A stretch of DNA of 64,000 nt from Henckelia pumila (lineage: Eukaryota > Streptophyta > Magnoliopsida > Lamiales > Gesneriaceae), in assembly GCF_033568475.1 (NCBI RefSeq), contig NC_133123.1:18214622-18278621 (forward strand), given 5' to 3'. This document shows, piece by piece, positions 34,059 to 46,389 of this stretch; the first letter of the stretch is position 1; each line of letters opens with the position of its first letter. The position numbers and the translations under genes were made by a program. The notes beneath the pieces are model-generated. The model searched no databases and was not told where the DNA came from. It worked only from the letters and a program-made list of their open reading frames with translations.

Positions 34059-37000
34059 ATGTCAAATCGTGACGAACAGAGTTCTCATGGCAGTGTGGGT
34101 GGGCGTTGGGGTGATGCCGACCGGGAGCCTCGTCGAGAACGGCGTCATCGTCACCATGACGACGAGCGTTTCACTGTGCGTCGATTCTTAGCTATGGGTC
34201 CTAAGCCCTTAGTTGGAGGTGAGTCTCCGGAGGATGCGGAGAACTGGTTAGACCACATGGAAACGACTTTTCAGGCTTTCCAATGCACCGATGAGCAGAA
34301 GGTGGAGACCCTTGGCTATCTTCTGGATAGGCGTGCGCGTAGGTGGTGGAGGTTTACTTCTGCACCTTTTGTTGCGGCGAGAGGAGTGGCCACCTGGGCC
34401 GAGTTTCGCACAGCTTTCCAAAAGCGGTATTTTCCTCCTGCACTCCGACAGTCGAAGGCAGGCGAGCTACTGAGTCTGCGACAGGGAACCATGTCTATCG
34501 ATGAGTATCAGCAGAGGTTCTTTGATCTGTTATCCTATTGCCCCGAGATTGCTGATAGCTCAGAGATGAAGTATAATCTGTTTTTTCAGGGCCTTAACCC
34601 TGAGATCCATGACCGTGTGGCGGTTGGCGACGACATGTCCTACGAGGGTTTGGTGAGCCGTTGTCATCAGGCAGAGGACAGCATTCGGCGGAACAAGTCT
34701 TTCTCTCAGTCGAGACCTGCTAGTTCTTTGGGTCCCCGTGCCCAAACTTTCAAGAAGTATGGATCTTCTTCTTCCTCTGGTTCTGGAGGTATTGTCCGTT
34801 TCGGTAAGAAGGACAAGTGTGATCACTGTGGGAAGAACCATCCATCCGACAAGTGCCGTAGAGCTTCTGGAGCTTGTTTCCGTTGTGGAGAGACTGGTCA
34901 TATCCGGAGGGATTGTCCACTGTCTGGGGGAGGCGGTTCTGGATCTGGTTCAGGATCTGGTTCTCAGGCTACCGTACAGCAGAGGTCGCAGGGACAGTCT
35001 GCTGGGAGTTCTCATTTGAGGCCACGAGCTTCTGGCCAGGTGTTTGCCCTGAGACATGATCAGGCTGTGGAGGAGAATGAGAAAGTCATCGCAGGTACAT
35101 TTATGCTTTATGGTATACCTGCTCTTGTACTTATTGACACTAGTGCATCTCATTCCTTCATTTCTGCACGTTTTGTTAAGAGGCATAAGTTACCATGCAT
35201 TGCACTAGACGTAGTGATGTCTGTTTCTACTCCGACGGGCCAATCTGCTTTGGCTAAGCGTCTAGTGATGGGTTGCCCTTTAGAGTTCGAAGGGAACATT
35301 CTGTTAGCGAATCTCATGGTCCTGGCGATGGACGACTATGATTGCATTCTGGGAATAGATGTGCTGACTACCTATCGAGCTTCAGTGGACTGCTATCAGA
35401 GATTAGTACGCTTTCATCCGGAAGGGAGTGAGAGTTGGTTTTTCTATGGTGAGGGAGCGCGACCCCCGATGCCTTTGGTATCAGCTTTGAGAGCCTGTCG
35501 AGCTCTAGAGTCTGGCGGGGAAGGCTACCTTATCTATGCAGTTGATTTGTCCGCTGAGAGTATTGGGATAGAGAGCATTCCTGTTGTGGATGAATTTCCA
35601 GATGTGTTTCCTGATGAGATTCCGGGTTTTCCTCCTGCTAGGGAAGTCGAGTTTGGCATAGAGTTGATGCCGGGTACTTCGCCTATTTCTAGAGCACCGT
35701 ATCGTCTGGCTCCGTCAGAGATGCGTGAGTTGAAGAATCAGCTACAGGATCTTTTGGACAAGGGGTACATTCGTCCTAGTGTATCTCCTTGGGGAGCTCC
35801 TGTTCTCTTCGTGAAGAAGAAGAAGGATGGGTCGATGCGGCTGTGCATTGACTATCGGCAGCTGAATCGAGTGACTGTGAAGAACAAGTATCCGTTGCCT
35901 CGTGTTGATGACTTGTTTGACCAGCTGCAGGGCACATCAATTTACTCCAAGATTGACTTGAGATCTGGGTATCATCAGTTGAGAGTCCGTGATCAGGACG
36001 TAGCCAAGACTGCATTCCGTACTCGCTATGGGCATTACGAGTTCCTAGTGATGCCATTTGGTTTGACCAATGCGCCAGCTATATTCATGGATCTGATGAA
36101 CCGTGTCTTCAGAGAGTATTTGGACAAGTTTGTCGTGGTCTTCATTGACGACATCTTGGTGTATTCGCGTAATACGGAAGAGCATGTTTCTCACTTGCGG
36201 TTGGTACTACAGACTCTTCGAGATGAGCAATTGTACGCCAAGCTGAGCAAGTGTGAGTTCTGGATGGATAGAGTGGTTTTTCTTGGCCATATCATATCCA
36301 GGGAGGGAATTTTTGTTGATCCAAGCAAGATTGAAGCGGTACTTAATTGGTCGCGTCCGACGACAGTTGCTGAGATCCGTAGTTTTCTGGGTCTAGTAGG
36401 GTATTATCGTCGCTTCATTCTGAACTTCTCTCAGTTAGCTCGACCGTTGACGCAGCTTACCCGCAAGGGTATGGATTTTGAGTGGTCCTCCGAGTGTGAG
36501 GAGAATTTCCGTGAGCTTCGACGGCGGTTGACTTCTGCGCCGGTGTTAGCATTACCGTCAGGATCTGGAGGGTATGTAGTTTACACGGATGCTTCTCTTC
36601 AGGGGTTAGGTTGTGTCCTGACTCAGAATGGGCATGTGATAGCATACGCTTCTAGACAGCTGAAGCTTCACGAGGAAAACTACCCAGTCCATGATTTGGA
36701 ATTGGCAGCCATTGTGTTCGCTTTGAAGATCTGGCGTCATTATCTGTATGGCGAGAAATTTGAAATCTTCACCGACCATAAGAGTCTCAAGTATTTGTTC
36801 ACTCAGGCAGAATTGAACATGAGACAGAGACGTTGGATGGACTTGCTTAAGGACTATGATTGCGAGATTAAGTACCATCCGGGAGCTGCTAATCTCACCG
36901 CTGATGCTTTGAGTCGCAAGGTGCGACTATCCGCACTTCAGACTTGTTCGATGTCTAGTGCGATCAGTGACTGTTGTACTTCAGGTTATACCTTCAAGCA

Positions 37001-38477
37001 TAAGAAAGATATGCAGAGTATCCAGATGTTTGCGATATTATCTGAGCCAGCCTTGTATTCGCGGATCCGAGATGCTCAGATGTCTGATTCAAAGACCCAG
37101 CGTTTAGCTCGTCTAGCTAACGAGGGTAGCTCGTCTGGATTTCATTATCAGTCAGATGGCTTTCTGTGTTTGTCTGGTAGGCTTGTGATTCCACAGGATG
37201 AAGAGTTGCGAGAGGAGATTTTATCTCAGGCACATCGCACTAAGTTGAGTATTCATCCTGGGAGCAACAAGATGTACAAGGATCTACGTACTCGTTTCTG
37301 GTGGAAGGGAATGAAACGCAGTGTTTATCAGTTTGTTTCGAGATGTTTGGTGTGTCAACAGGTCAAGGCAGAGCACCGACGACCTGGAGGATTGCTTCAC
37401 AGTCTGCCTATTCCTGAATGGAAATGGGAGTTTATCACTATGGACTTTGTGACCCATTTGCCGGTATCCCCGAGGAACTGTGATGCTATCTGGGTTGTGG
37501 TGGACCGACTCACCAAGTCAGCGCATTTCATTGCCTATAGCCGGGAGTACAATGTGGATCGTATGGCTCGGTTGTACATTCAGGAGATCGTTCGACTTCA
37601 TGGAGTGCCTGTGAGCATTGTCAGCGATCGGGACCCCAGGTTTACTTCTAGATTCTGGGGGAGTGTTCAGCGTGCGATGGGTACTACTCTCAGTTTGAGT
37701 ACAGCCTATCATCCGGAGACTGATGGTCAGTCAGAGCGCACTATCCGTACGTTAGAGGATATGCTTAGAGCGTGCGTCATGGATTTTGGTTCAGCCTGGC
37801 AGGATCATTTGCCGTTGATCGAGTTCGCTTACAACAACAGCTATCACACTAGTATTGGGATGACACCTTTTGAAGCGTTGTATGGGCGACGTTGTCGTAC
37901 TCCACTCTTCTGGGAAGAAGTGGGGGAGAGACAGGCTGAAGGACCGGAGTTTATCCAGCAGACGATAGACATTGTTGATCAGATCAAGAAACGGATTAAG
38001 ACTGCACAGGATCGTCAGGCCAGTTATGCTAATATCAAGCGTAGGCCCTTGCAGTTCGAGGTCGGGGAGAAAGTGTTTCTGAGAGTGTCACCTTTCCGCA
38101 AGATTCTCAGATTTGGCCTTAAGGGCAAGTTGTCTCCCAGATTTATCGGTCCGTTTGAGATCTTAGAGAGCATTGGCGATTTGGCTTATCGACTAGCTTT
38201 GCCACCGCATCTATCCAGCATTCACGACGTGTTCCACGTATCTCTGTTGCGACGGTATGTGGCGGATGAATCTCATATTCTGCAGCGGTCTGAGGTTCAG
38301 GTAGACAAGGATTTGACTTATGTTGAGAAACCTCTTCGTATCCTTGATTATAAGGATAAGGTTTTACGGAACAAAGTCATTCCTTTGGTTTTAGTTCAGT
38401 GGCAGCGCCGAGGCACTGAGGAAGCTACTTGGGAGCTTGAGGACAGGATGCGTAAAGACCATCCTGAGTTGTTTTGA
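34059..38477 (+). CDS. Element D gag-pol polyprotein, complete frame
   Basis: 1472 residues without a stop, starting 49 bp after the primer site. Order: retrotransposon gag ([11 protein letters not shown] near residue 70), zinc knuckles [13 protein letters not shown] (about 253-265) and [14 protein letters not shown] (about 274-287), protease, reverse transcriptase with FIDDILVYS (Asp-Asp at about 697-698), RNase H ([21 protein letters not shown]), the integrase zinc finger and core (TMDFVTHLP with Asp at about 1129, [16 protein letters not shown]), and a chromodomain-like tail ([14 protein letters not shown]). Two oddities: the protease active site reads D360-T-S-A instead of D-T-G-A, and one extra Lys lies in VKKKKDGS. 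The reading frame is intact, but the protease change probably impairs polyprotein processing. This is the best-preserved gypsy frame in the window. Confidence 0.95.
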   Translation: MSNRDEQSSHGSVGGRWGDADREPRRERRHRHHDDERFTVRRFLAMGPKPLVGGESPEDAENWLDHMETTFQAFQCTDEQKVETLGYLLDRRARRWWRFTSAPFVAARGVATWAEFRTAFQKRYFPPALRQSKAGELLSLRQGTMSIDEYQQRFFDLLSYCPEIADSSEMKYNLFFQGLNPEIHDRVAVGDDMSYEGLVSRCHQAEDSIRRNKSFSQSRPASSLGPRAQTFKKYGSSSSSGSGGIVRFGKKDKCDHCGKNHPSDKCRRASGACFRCGETGHIRRDCPLSGGGGSGSGSGSGSQATVQQRSQGQSAGSSHLRPRASGQVFALRHDQAVEENEKVIAGTFMLYGIPALVLIDTSASHSFISARFVKRHKLPCIALDVVMSVSTPTGQSALAKRLVMGCPLEFEGNILLANLMVLAMDDYDCILGIDVLTTYRASVDCYQRLVRFHPEGSESWFFYGEGARPPMPLVSALRACRALESGGEGYLIYAVDLSAESIGIESIPVVDEFPDVFPDEIPGFPPAREVEFGIELMPGTSPISRAPYRLAPSEMRELKNQLQDLLDKGYIRPSVSPWGAPVLFVKKKKDGSMRLCIDYRQLNRVTVKNKYPLPRVDDLFDQLQGTSIYSKIDLRSGYHQLRVRDQDVAKTAFRTRYGHYEFLVMPFGLTNAPAIFMDLMNRVFREYLDKFVVVFIDDILVYSRNTEEHVSHLRLVLQTLRDEQLYAKLSKCEFWMDRVVFLGHIISREGIFVDPSKIEAVLNWSRPTTVAEIRSFLGLVGYYRRFILNFSQLARPLTQLTRKGMDFEWSSECEENFRELRRRLTSAPVLALPSGSGGYVVYTDASLQGLGCVLTQNGHVIAYASRQLKLHEENYPVHDLELAAIVFALKIWRHYLYGEKFEIFTDHKSLKYLFTQAELNMRQRRWMDLLKDYDCEIKYHPGAANLTADALSRKVRLSALQTCSMSSAISDCCTSGYTFKHKKDMQSIQMFAILSEPALYSRIRDAQMSDSKTQRLARLANEGSSSGFHYQSDGFLCLSGRLVIPQDEELREEILSQAHRTKLSIHPGSNKMYKDLRTRFWWKGMKRSVYQFVSRCLVCQQVKAEHRRPGGLLHSLPIPEWKWEFITMDFVTHLPVSPRNCDAIWVVVDRLTKSAHFIAYSREYNVDRMARLYIQEIVRLHGVPVSIVSDRDPRFTSRFWGSVQRAMGTTLSLSTAYHPETDGQSERTIRTLEDMLRACVMDFGSAWQDHLPLIEFAYNNSYHTSIGMTPFEALYGRRCRTPLFWEEVGERQAEGPEFIQQTIDIVDQIKKRIKTAQDRQASYANIKRRPLQFEVGEKVFLRVSPFRKILRFGLKGKLSPRFIGPFEILESIGDLAYRLALPPHLSSIHDVFHVSLLRRYVADESHILQRSEVQVDKDLTYVEKPLRILDYKDKVLRNKVIPLVLVQWQRRGTEEATWELEDRMRKDHPELF

Positions 38478-39004
38478 TTTCATTCTTTAAGTTGTATTCA
38501 GTTGCAAACTCTGTAAACGTTTGTTTGAATAAAGAATGTTTCTGATTTCTGTATTTGCATTCGGTACTTAAGATCTGATTTCGAGGACGAAATATCTTAA
38601 GTGGGGGAGAATGTAGTAGCCCGAACCCTAATTGAGTAATTAAAGGATTAATGCTAATCAAATAAATTGGGGATTGGACGGATCGGAAGCTCCGAAGGGA
38701 CGATCGGAAGCTCCGATCGGGATCGGAAGCTCCGATGAGGATCGGAGGCACTGATGATATTACGTCATCCATGACGTGTGGCTGGATCGGAAGCTCCGAT
38801 CAGGACCGGAGGCTCCGATCACCCCTATCCGGAGTCATCAAGTGATATTTTGACACGTGGCAGATCAGGATCTTCGAAAGCTCCGATGACAGGATCGGAC
38901 GTTCCGATCGAGGTTCGGACGTTCCGATCGAGGATCGGAGGCTCCGATCGTTGTCTATAAATAGAAGGCCGAGGCTTCATTTCTCCTTGCCAATTCCGGA
39001 TTTC

Positions 39005-40868
39005 TGTTAGAAAACTGGCGAGTTCCCAGACCAATTACGATTGATACCCGGTGCAGCGGAAGTTTAAAATTTTTTTCATGGAACGTTTCCATGGTATGGG
39101 TATCAACCGTTCATCGATTGAATTACTGTGTGTGTAAAATTCAAATAACAATTAAATAAATTTTACCTCAAATCTCGCAACGAGATTAATGGACACCAAC
39201 AGAACAATTCTGCTCTTGTTGTCTCTCCCTGGAACCGATGAACGCCTTCAATCAGGTCCACGAACAGAGGTTTAATCCCTCTGATAGATTGCACTAGAAA
39301 ATCTATCAGAAGTTTTCTGCGAAGAGAATACACGAATTTGATTCGTTATTCCTTACTGCGATTCAAAATCACAGACCGGAATTTTCTCGGGCAGAGCAAG
39401 GGGGCGGCCGAAAACGTTTTTGAGAGGGGCTAGGGTTTCGAAAATCCTGTCTCAAAAAATTATGACCTATTGTGTGTAATTTCTGTACTGAAATAACTTA
39501 TTTATAATGCAGGCCACTAACACCTTAGGGCCCATTAGTCATAAGCTGGGGCCCGACAAGCAAAGCCCGCTCGTTCAGAAATTAATATAAAATTCATCGT
39601 GACTCCGATTGATGAAACGATTTCACCAATGTGCACAGAAACCATTTCTGCACGTTTTAAAGTCAAAATAAATTTTCCTGAATCCGAATTCAGTGGTTTC
39701 CAAAAATGTCAATCCCTATGTCATTTTAGGAAATCCTACTCCCTTACTCTTATTTAAGAAGTCCAACTCCTTAGTTCATTAAATTTAACTCTTTAAATTT
39801 AACTATCTCAACGGGGATTAAAACTCCATTACACTGTGTGACCCTCAATGGTTCAGGGATACAGCTAGCCGTGGGCTCACAACTCCTTGTGACTCGGAAC
39901 AACACTTTCCGACTTGCCCAACGAATCATGGTAAAGCGCCTAGCAACATCGCCCCATGATTCCCTAGGTATCACTGATAGTGCCTACAAGAACCAGTAGA
40001 TTTTGGTTAGCGTACAGTACGGTCCCTTCATCCATATATCCCGATCGAATCAACAACCATTGGTATATCGAGAGTCGCTCAAGATTCGATAACTATGCAA
40101 TACATCTTGAAGATCAAATTAGTGACATCGCATGTGCTACTAAGAAACCATTTCTTAAATCACATCAAGTACTCTGGCCAGAGATTTGTCACACTAATAT
40201 CTCCTCAGATCGCATAGGATATCCACACTCGCAAGTATGTGGTGAATCCTTGACAACAATGCATTGACTCCTATATGTGTCGTAACTGTACCCAATCTCG
40301 ACACCTGATGACCCCCTCAGAGTCGGTAAACGAGTCAAAGCACAGTACTAGCATATAGAGTCTCCATGATGTTTCAAGTCGTAAGGACTAATGGTGTACA
40401 ACCAAAACCGCGGACTTTATCCACTCGATAAGTGATAACCACTTGGAAAGTCCGGATAGGGTAGTTCGACTATTCATCCTATGAATATCCATTTGCATGC
40501 TTCGAACATCTCCATGTTCCCTACCAATGAAACGTGGTACTCCGCATCGCAAATGCTAGTCTCAAACTCGAGCGATCCTTATCCTTATTATCGGACGGCT
40601 CAATCGACTAGGAACGGTTTTAGAATATACAGTGACTATAAGATGTATTTCATGATAGACATCTCCATGTTCTACCACATCTTACATACACTATAGTATA
40701 TTCAAGGTCTTTATCAAAACAACAATAGTATATCACAATATAACAATATGAAGTAATATAAAGTCATTGCCATAAAAGTGTAAATAATATTAAACAAAAG
40801 ATTGTTTATACAAAGAGTCAACAAAGCCCATAGCCACACAGTTGGCTCACTGGGCACCCACTCTTACA
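39005..40868 (-). mobile_element. Element F left (3') LTR
   Basis: 1864 bp, essentially identical to 46818-48681. Short open frames inside it occur in both copies and are not genes. Confidence 0.96.
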
Positions 40869-40882
40869 ATCTCCCACTTGCC

Positions 40883-43800
40883 CTATAGCCAACTAGTCAT
40901 ACTACGTAGACCCATTGCTTCGCGATGTTTGTCAAACAATGGTCCTGGCAAAGGCTTAGTAAGTGGATCAGCGATATTGTCTGCAGAGGCCACTCGTTCG
41001 ACACTGATGTCTCCTCTTTCCACAATCTCCCGGATTATGTGGTATTTCCTCAGTACGTGTTTGGATCTTTGATGAGACCTTGGTTCCTTTGCTTGAGCAA
41101 CGGCACCCGTGTTGTCGCAGTACACCGGGACTGGACCAACAAATTCAGGAATGACGCCCAACTCTTGGACGAAATTCCTCATCCAAACGGCCTCTTTAGC
41201 AGCAGCTGATGCTGCAATGTATTCAGCCTCAGTGGTGGAATCCGCTGTGGTGTCCTGCTTGGAACTCTTCCAAGAGACAGCACCGCCATTGAGCATGAAC
41301 ACAAATCCAGAGGTTGACTTCGAGTCATCCACATCACTTTGGAAGCTAGAGTCGGTATAGCCTTCCAGTTTGAGTTCTCGTCCTCCATAAACCATGAACA
41401 TATTCTTAGTCCTTCGCAAGTACTTAAGAATGTCCTTCACGGCTTTCCAATGCATTTGACCAGGATTAGACTGATATCTGCTCGTGACACTCAGAGCAAA
41501 TGCTACATCCGGTCTGGTAGATATCATCCCATACATGATACTACCTATAGCTGACGCATATGGTACATGTGTCATATTCTCTATCTCTGCATCAGTCTTG
41601 GGACACATAGACTTGGATAGAGAAACTCCATGACACATGGGTAGATGTCCTCTCTTGGACCCATCCATTGAAAACCGTTTCAATATGGTATCGATGTAGG
41701 TTGATTGAGTGAGTCCTATCATTCTCTTAGATCTATCCCTATAGATCTGTATCCCAAGAATGTAGGATGCCTCACCCAAATCCTTCATCGAAAATCTACC
41801 TGATAACCATATCTTTGTTGACTGCAACATCCCTACATCATTCCCAATGAGTAGGATGTCATCAACATAAAGTACTAAGAATGTTACCGCATCCTTAACT
41901 ACTTTCTTGTACACGCAAGGTTCCTCCGGGTTCTTGATGAAACCAAAATCTTTTATTGTTTCATCAAATTTCTGGTTCCAACTTCTTGATGCTTGTTTTA
42001 GACCATAAATTGATCTCTGAAGCTTGCATACCTTATGCTCGCTTCCCATGGATGTGAACCCCTCAGGCTGCTTCATATAGATTTCTTCCTTAATGTCTCC
42101 ATTAAGAAAAGCAGTCTTCACATCCATCTGCCATATCTCATAGTCATACCATGCAGCTATGGCAATTAGGATTCTTATGGACTTGAACATTGCGACTGGT
42201 GAAAAGGTTTCATCATAGTCAACTCCTTGCCTTTGAGTATAACCTTTCGCCACCAATCGCGCCTTGTAAGTCAATATCTTACCATCAGGCCCAAGCTTTC
42301 TTTTGTAGATCCATTTACACCCTATTGGAACAATTCCATCGGGAGGATCCACTAAAGACCAGACTTGGTTAGTATGCATCGAATCCAATTCTGACTGCAT
42401 AGCTTCAAGCCATAAATTCGAATCCGCATCAGAAATTGCTTCCTTGAAGCTTCTTGGATCACATCCAATGTCGGGTTCATCTTGACCCTCTTCAAGAAGA
42501 AGACCATATCGAACTGGAGGTCTAGAAGTCCTCTCGGATCTTCTAGGTGCAGGCGTGTTCAGCAATGGTTCCTGAGGTGTGGGATCGTTATTTTGTATTT
42601 CGGGTTCTTCTCGAACTTCTTCGAGTTCCATCATCTCGCCTTTCTTATCCAATAAGAACTCCTTCTCCAAGAAGGTGGAATTCCGTGAAACAAACACCTT
42701 TGTTTCAGCAGGATAATAGAAATAATATCCGATTGAATTCTTCGGATACCCCACAAAATAACACAAGCTGGATCGACTATCCAACTTATCTCCCACTGTC
42801 CGCTTCACGTAAGCAGGACATCCCCAAATCCTCAAGTACGAATACTTAGGAGCTTTGCCATTCCATAACTCGTATGGTGTTTTGTCCACTGCTTTAGTGT
42901 GGACGTTGTTCAACAACAATACCGCCGTTTCAAGCGCATAGCCCCAAAACGAAGGTGGAAGTTCAGTGAAGCTCATCATAGATCGAACCATGTCCAACAA
43001 AGTTCGATTACGACGCTCCGATACACCATTAAGCTGTGGTGTCATAGGAGGAGTCCACTGAGAGAGAATCCCATTCTCTTTTAGATAGTCCAAAAACTCG
43101 GTACTCAAGTATTCTCCACCTCGATCCGATCGAAGTGCTTTAATACTTTTACCTAGCTTGTTTTCTACTTCAGCCTTGAATTCTTTGAACTTTTCAAATG
43201 CTTCAGACTTATATTTCATTAAATATAAATACCCATACCTTGAATAATCATCAGTAAAGGTAATGAAGTAGGTGTGGCCATGTTGAGTCCCTACTCTAAA
43301 TGGACCACAAACATCTGTATGGATCAAATCCAACAGATTCTGACTACGCTCAGGTTTCCCCTTAAAAGGAGATTTAGTCATTTTTCCTTTTAGGCAGGAT
43401 TCACAAGTAGGTAGAGAGTTAATATCAGACATATCAAACATGCCCTCTCCCACTAGCTTGTTCATCCTCCTTGAGGAAATATGACCTAGCCTAGCGTGCC
43501 AAATGTTTGCCGGGTTTTGACTATCGATTTTCCTTTTGTTTGTTGTCGCCGGTTTGTCAATACAATTCACTGGAACGTCTTTTAGTTTTAAATTGTATAG
43601 ATCGTTTTCAAGTTGTCCATTTCCAATTAAACATTCATTCTTGTAAATATTGCAAATCCCATTCACAAAATTACAAGAATAACCATCTCTATCAAGCATA
43701 GAAATAGAAATAATGTTTTTAATTAAATCTGGCACAAATAAAACATCTCTCAACAATAATTTAAAACCATTCTGCAAAATCAAACAAACATCTCCTATGG

Positions 43801-44797
43801 CCGTAGCTTCAACTCTGGAACCATTCCCGAGCCTCAGCTGGGTCTCACCCATTCTAAGCCTGCGACTTCTTGTCATCACCTGCAAATCATTGCAAATGTG
43901 AGATCCACATCCGGTATCCAATACCCAAGAAGTTGTATTAAGTGACATGTTTATTTCGATATAGAACATACCCTTTGCAGTTCCCAACTGCTCAAGATAC
44001 TCCTTGCAGTTGCGCTTCCAATGACCCGGCTTCTTGCAGTAATGGCAAACATCCTTGGATTTTCCATCGTTTGAAGCCTTTGTCTTTTGCTTCTTCTCGG
44101 GTTCCACTTTCTTGGGTGGGGCAGAACGTTTCTTGCCCTTCATACTTGGCCCCTTCTTAGCAGAAGATGAGGAGCCCACCAAGAAAGCTGGCTTATCCTT
44201 CTTAAGTGTGGATTCATATGTAACGAGCATATTGACCATCTCTTCAAGGGTGGCCTCTATCTTGTTCATATTAAAATTTATCACGAATCCATCAAATGAA
44301 GAAGGAAGAGATAGAAGCAGCAAGTCCACATTGAGTTCATGCTCCAACACCAAATCAAGGGTCGCTAACTTCTGTATGAGCCAAATCACTCGTACCCCAT
44401 GATCACGGACCGAAGTCCCTTCACGCATGCGGCACGTCATCAACTCCTTAACAGTAGAGAACCTTTCAGCCCTCGACTGAGCCCCAAAAAGTTCCTTGAG
44501 TTGCGTGTGAATGTCAGCAGCATTCACCGTGTCCTCAAATCGCCTCTGGAGTTCATCAGACATCGAGGCTTGCATATAGCATTTGGTCTTGATGTCATGG
44601 TCACACCATGCATCAAGTTTGGCCAATTCCTCCGGACTTATGTCAGCTGGTGCTTCCTTCGGAGGTGCTTTCTCTAACACGTAGAGCATTTTCTCCGAAG
44701 TTAAGACAATCTTCAACTTCCGGAACCATTCCGTATAGTTGGCGCCAGTCAGCTTGTTTTGTTCGAGGATCGAGAATAAAGGATTTCGCGAATTCAT
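40883..44797 (-). CDS. Element F copia gag-pol polyprotein, complete
   Basis: 1304 residues, ATG at 44797, stop at 40883, 15 bp from the 3' LTR. Order: UBN2/gag (about 20-200, YTEWFRKLKIVL), CCHC knuckle CHYCKKPGHWKRNC (251-264), protease D294-T-G, GAG-pre-integrase IWHARLGHIS (about 433), integrase core with D495, D558 and E594 (D-D-35-E spacing intact), reverse transcriptase KARLVAKGYTQRQG (about 845) with YVDD at 977-980, and RNase H with STTEAEYIA near 1190. All catalytic residues I can check are present. It makes the capsid and enzymes for replication in cytoplasmic particles. It belongs to the Tnt1-type copia group; I do not assign a finer lineage. Confidence 0.96.
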   Translation of the reverse strand: MNSRNPLFSILEQNKLTGANYTEWFRKLKIVLTSEKMLYVLEKAPPKEAPADISPEELAKLDAWCDHDIKTKCYMQASMSDELQRRFEDTVNAADIHTQLKELFGAQSRAERFSTVKELMTCRMREGTSVRDHGVRVIWLIQKLATLDLVLEHELNVDLLLLSLPSSFDGFVINFNMNKIEATLEEMVNMLVTYESTLKKDKPAFLVGSSSSAKKGPSMKGKKRSAPPKKVEPEKKQKTKASNDGKSKDVCHYCKKPGHWKRNCKEYLEQLGTAKGMFYIEINMSLNTTSWVLDTGCGSHICNDLQVMTRSRRLRMGETQLRLGNGSRVEATAIGDVCLILQNGFKLLLRDVLFVPDLIKNIISISMLDRDGYSCNFVNGICNIYKNECLIGNGQLENDLYNLKLKDVPVNCIDKPATTNKRKIDSQNPANIWHARLGHISSRRMNKLVGEGMFDMSDINSLPTCESCLKGKMTKSPFKGKPERSQNLLDLIHTDVCGPFRVGTQHGHTYFITFTDDYSRYGYLYLMKYKSEAFEKFKEFKAEVENKLGKSIKALRSDRGGEYLSTEFLDYLKENGILSQWTPPMTPQLNGVSERRNRTLLDMVRSMMSFTELPPSFWGYALETAVLLLNNVHTKAVDKTPYELWNGKAPKYSYLRIWGCPAYVKRTVGDKLDSRSSLCYFVGYPKNSIGYYFYYPAETKVFVSRNSTFLEKEFLLDKKGEMMELEEVREEPEIQNNDPTPQEPLLNTPAPRRSERTSRPPVRYGLLLEEGQDEPDIGCDPRSFKEAISDADSNLWLEAMQSELDSMHTNQVWSLVDPPDGIVPIGCKWIYKRKLGPDGKILTYKARLVAKGYTQRQGVDYDETFSPVAMFKSIRILIAIAAWYDYEIWQMDVKTAFLNGDIKEEIYMKQPEGFTSMGSEHKVCKLQRSIYGLKQASRSWNQKFDETIKDFGFIKNPEEPCVYKKVVKDAVTFLVLYVDDILLIGNDVGMLQSTKIWLSGRFSMKDLGEASYILGIQIYRDRSKRMIGLTQSTYIDTILKRFSMDGSKRGHLPMCHGVSLSKSMCPKTDAEIENMTHVPYASAIGSIMYGMISTRPDVAFALSVTSRYQSNPGQMHWKAVKDILKYLRRTKNMFMVYGGRELKLEGYTDSSFQSDVDDSKSTSGFVFMLNGGAVSWKSSKQDTTADSTTEAEYIAASAAAKEAVWMRNFVQELGVIPEFVGPVPVYCDNTGAVAQAKEPRSHQRSKHVLRKYHIIREIVERGDISVERVASADNIADPLTKPLPGPLFDKHREAMGLRSMTSWL

Positions 44798-44989
44798 TGT
44801 ATGAAATACTGAAAAGGAAAACAGACATATATCAATGATTGTTTAACAATTTACTAAGACATAAAATAGGCGAATTTAATTTTATGAATCTCACTCCCAC
44901 TATTTTAACGATTTCACCACCCTCTAGTGAAAACGGGAAACTTTTTCCTTAGTGAGAACATGGAGTCCAATTGACAAACTTATGGTCCC

Positions 44990-45270
44990 GAATAATATCA
45001 GCCAACCATAATTCTCAAAAGGTAGAGCCCAATTGCTTCCAAAGCAACCCCCATGTGTTTACCTCATGTCCAATAAGGGCCCAATAATATGACGCCGTTT
45101 AAAGTGACATGTCAAGATGACCCATCAATATTAAGTTGTGATAGAAGGTCGCCATGTGGATCCCCCAATAATATGAGCCGATCCCATGGGAGTTCCACCC
45201 AACTTACAACATTTGTCGATCCAATGTACAGCTTTCCGACGGACGGGCCCCCCCAATAATATGAGCCGGA
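44990..45270 (-). repeat. Dispersed CAATAATATGAGCC repeats in element F leader
   Basis: Four copies, at about 44993, 45080, 45162 and 45254, spaced about 80-90 bp. Two or three are preceded by a C-run (CCCCCAATAATATGAGCC). They are decayed to different extents. Confidence 0.75.
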
Positions 45271-46389
45271 CCGTATCCGCGGGTAGCATCACATACATTG
45301 ACCGTTGATGGAAGGTAGGAACATTTAAACAATATTTAAATTTCCTTTATTTATCTTGATATAAATTTTAAATCATATTTAAAATGAGGGATTTTATTTA
45401 TAAAAATATTTGTCTCATCATATTTAATTTATTGCATGCATTGCCGGATTCACGCAATTTATGTCTAAACATGCATACAATCATAATATCACATATTATA
45501 TAGGATGATCGATTCCATTTCTAATTGACCCGTGGTTGCCAATCACGGGTCTTAGTCCAATCCTAGGTAATATGCAGTATGCAAATGCAATCCTATTACA
45601 TATGCTTCCAATTTACATTTCTTCAGTCTTCATTGTCTGCTGGGCCCACCATCTTCAAATCTTGATCTCCCACTAAATCTAATGTATTTACAATAAATAA
45701 CAATGACAAGTAGGGGATACATTTTTAGGGGGTGGGAACGGGCTATAAACCAAGCCCACTTTTATTACATATGACATTCATATCGGGCCATAAACCAGGC
45801 CCATTAATAAAACCAACAACAATAAAGACAAAATGTAAATTCCTAACATACACCTACAAAATTGGTCATGGCAATCGATCATCCTTATCCAATAACATTT
45901 AATTCAAAATTAATTTATTGGATAACATGCTGTGGCAATTCAAATTTAAACAAGATAAAATCATATTTTATATATAAAATCACATTTCACATATAAAATC
46001 ATATTTTATCTCCATATCAAATAAAATCATATTTTATCTATAAAATCCAATTTTACAAATAAAATCATATTTTACTTAATATATCATAAGATCATATCTT
46101 ATCATCAATTGTACCAAAATAATTGATTTCAAAATTCAATTTACGGATAAAATATTAAAATTTTCTAAAAATTCAAATTTATCCAAAATCAATTTTAAAA
46201 TTTACGGACTCGAACAATTCGATCCGAAATCTCGTGAACCAATCAAAAACAATTTTTGACCGGACCAAAAATAAAAATTTTAAATATTAAAATTAATAAA
46301 AATATAATTTTTCCCGCGGGCCACCCGGGACACTCCCGGGTTGGCCCGCACCCGGGGCGCGGGCCGGGGGCAGCCCGGCTGCCCCCTTA

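Noticed and set aside
39771..40696. Short open frames repeated at 47793-48509
   Set aside because: They occur identically in both LTRs of element F and have no protein features.
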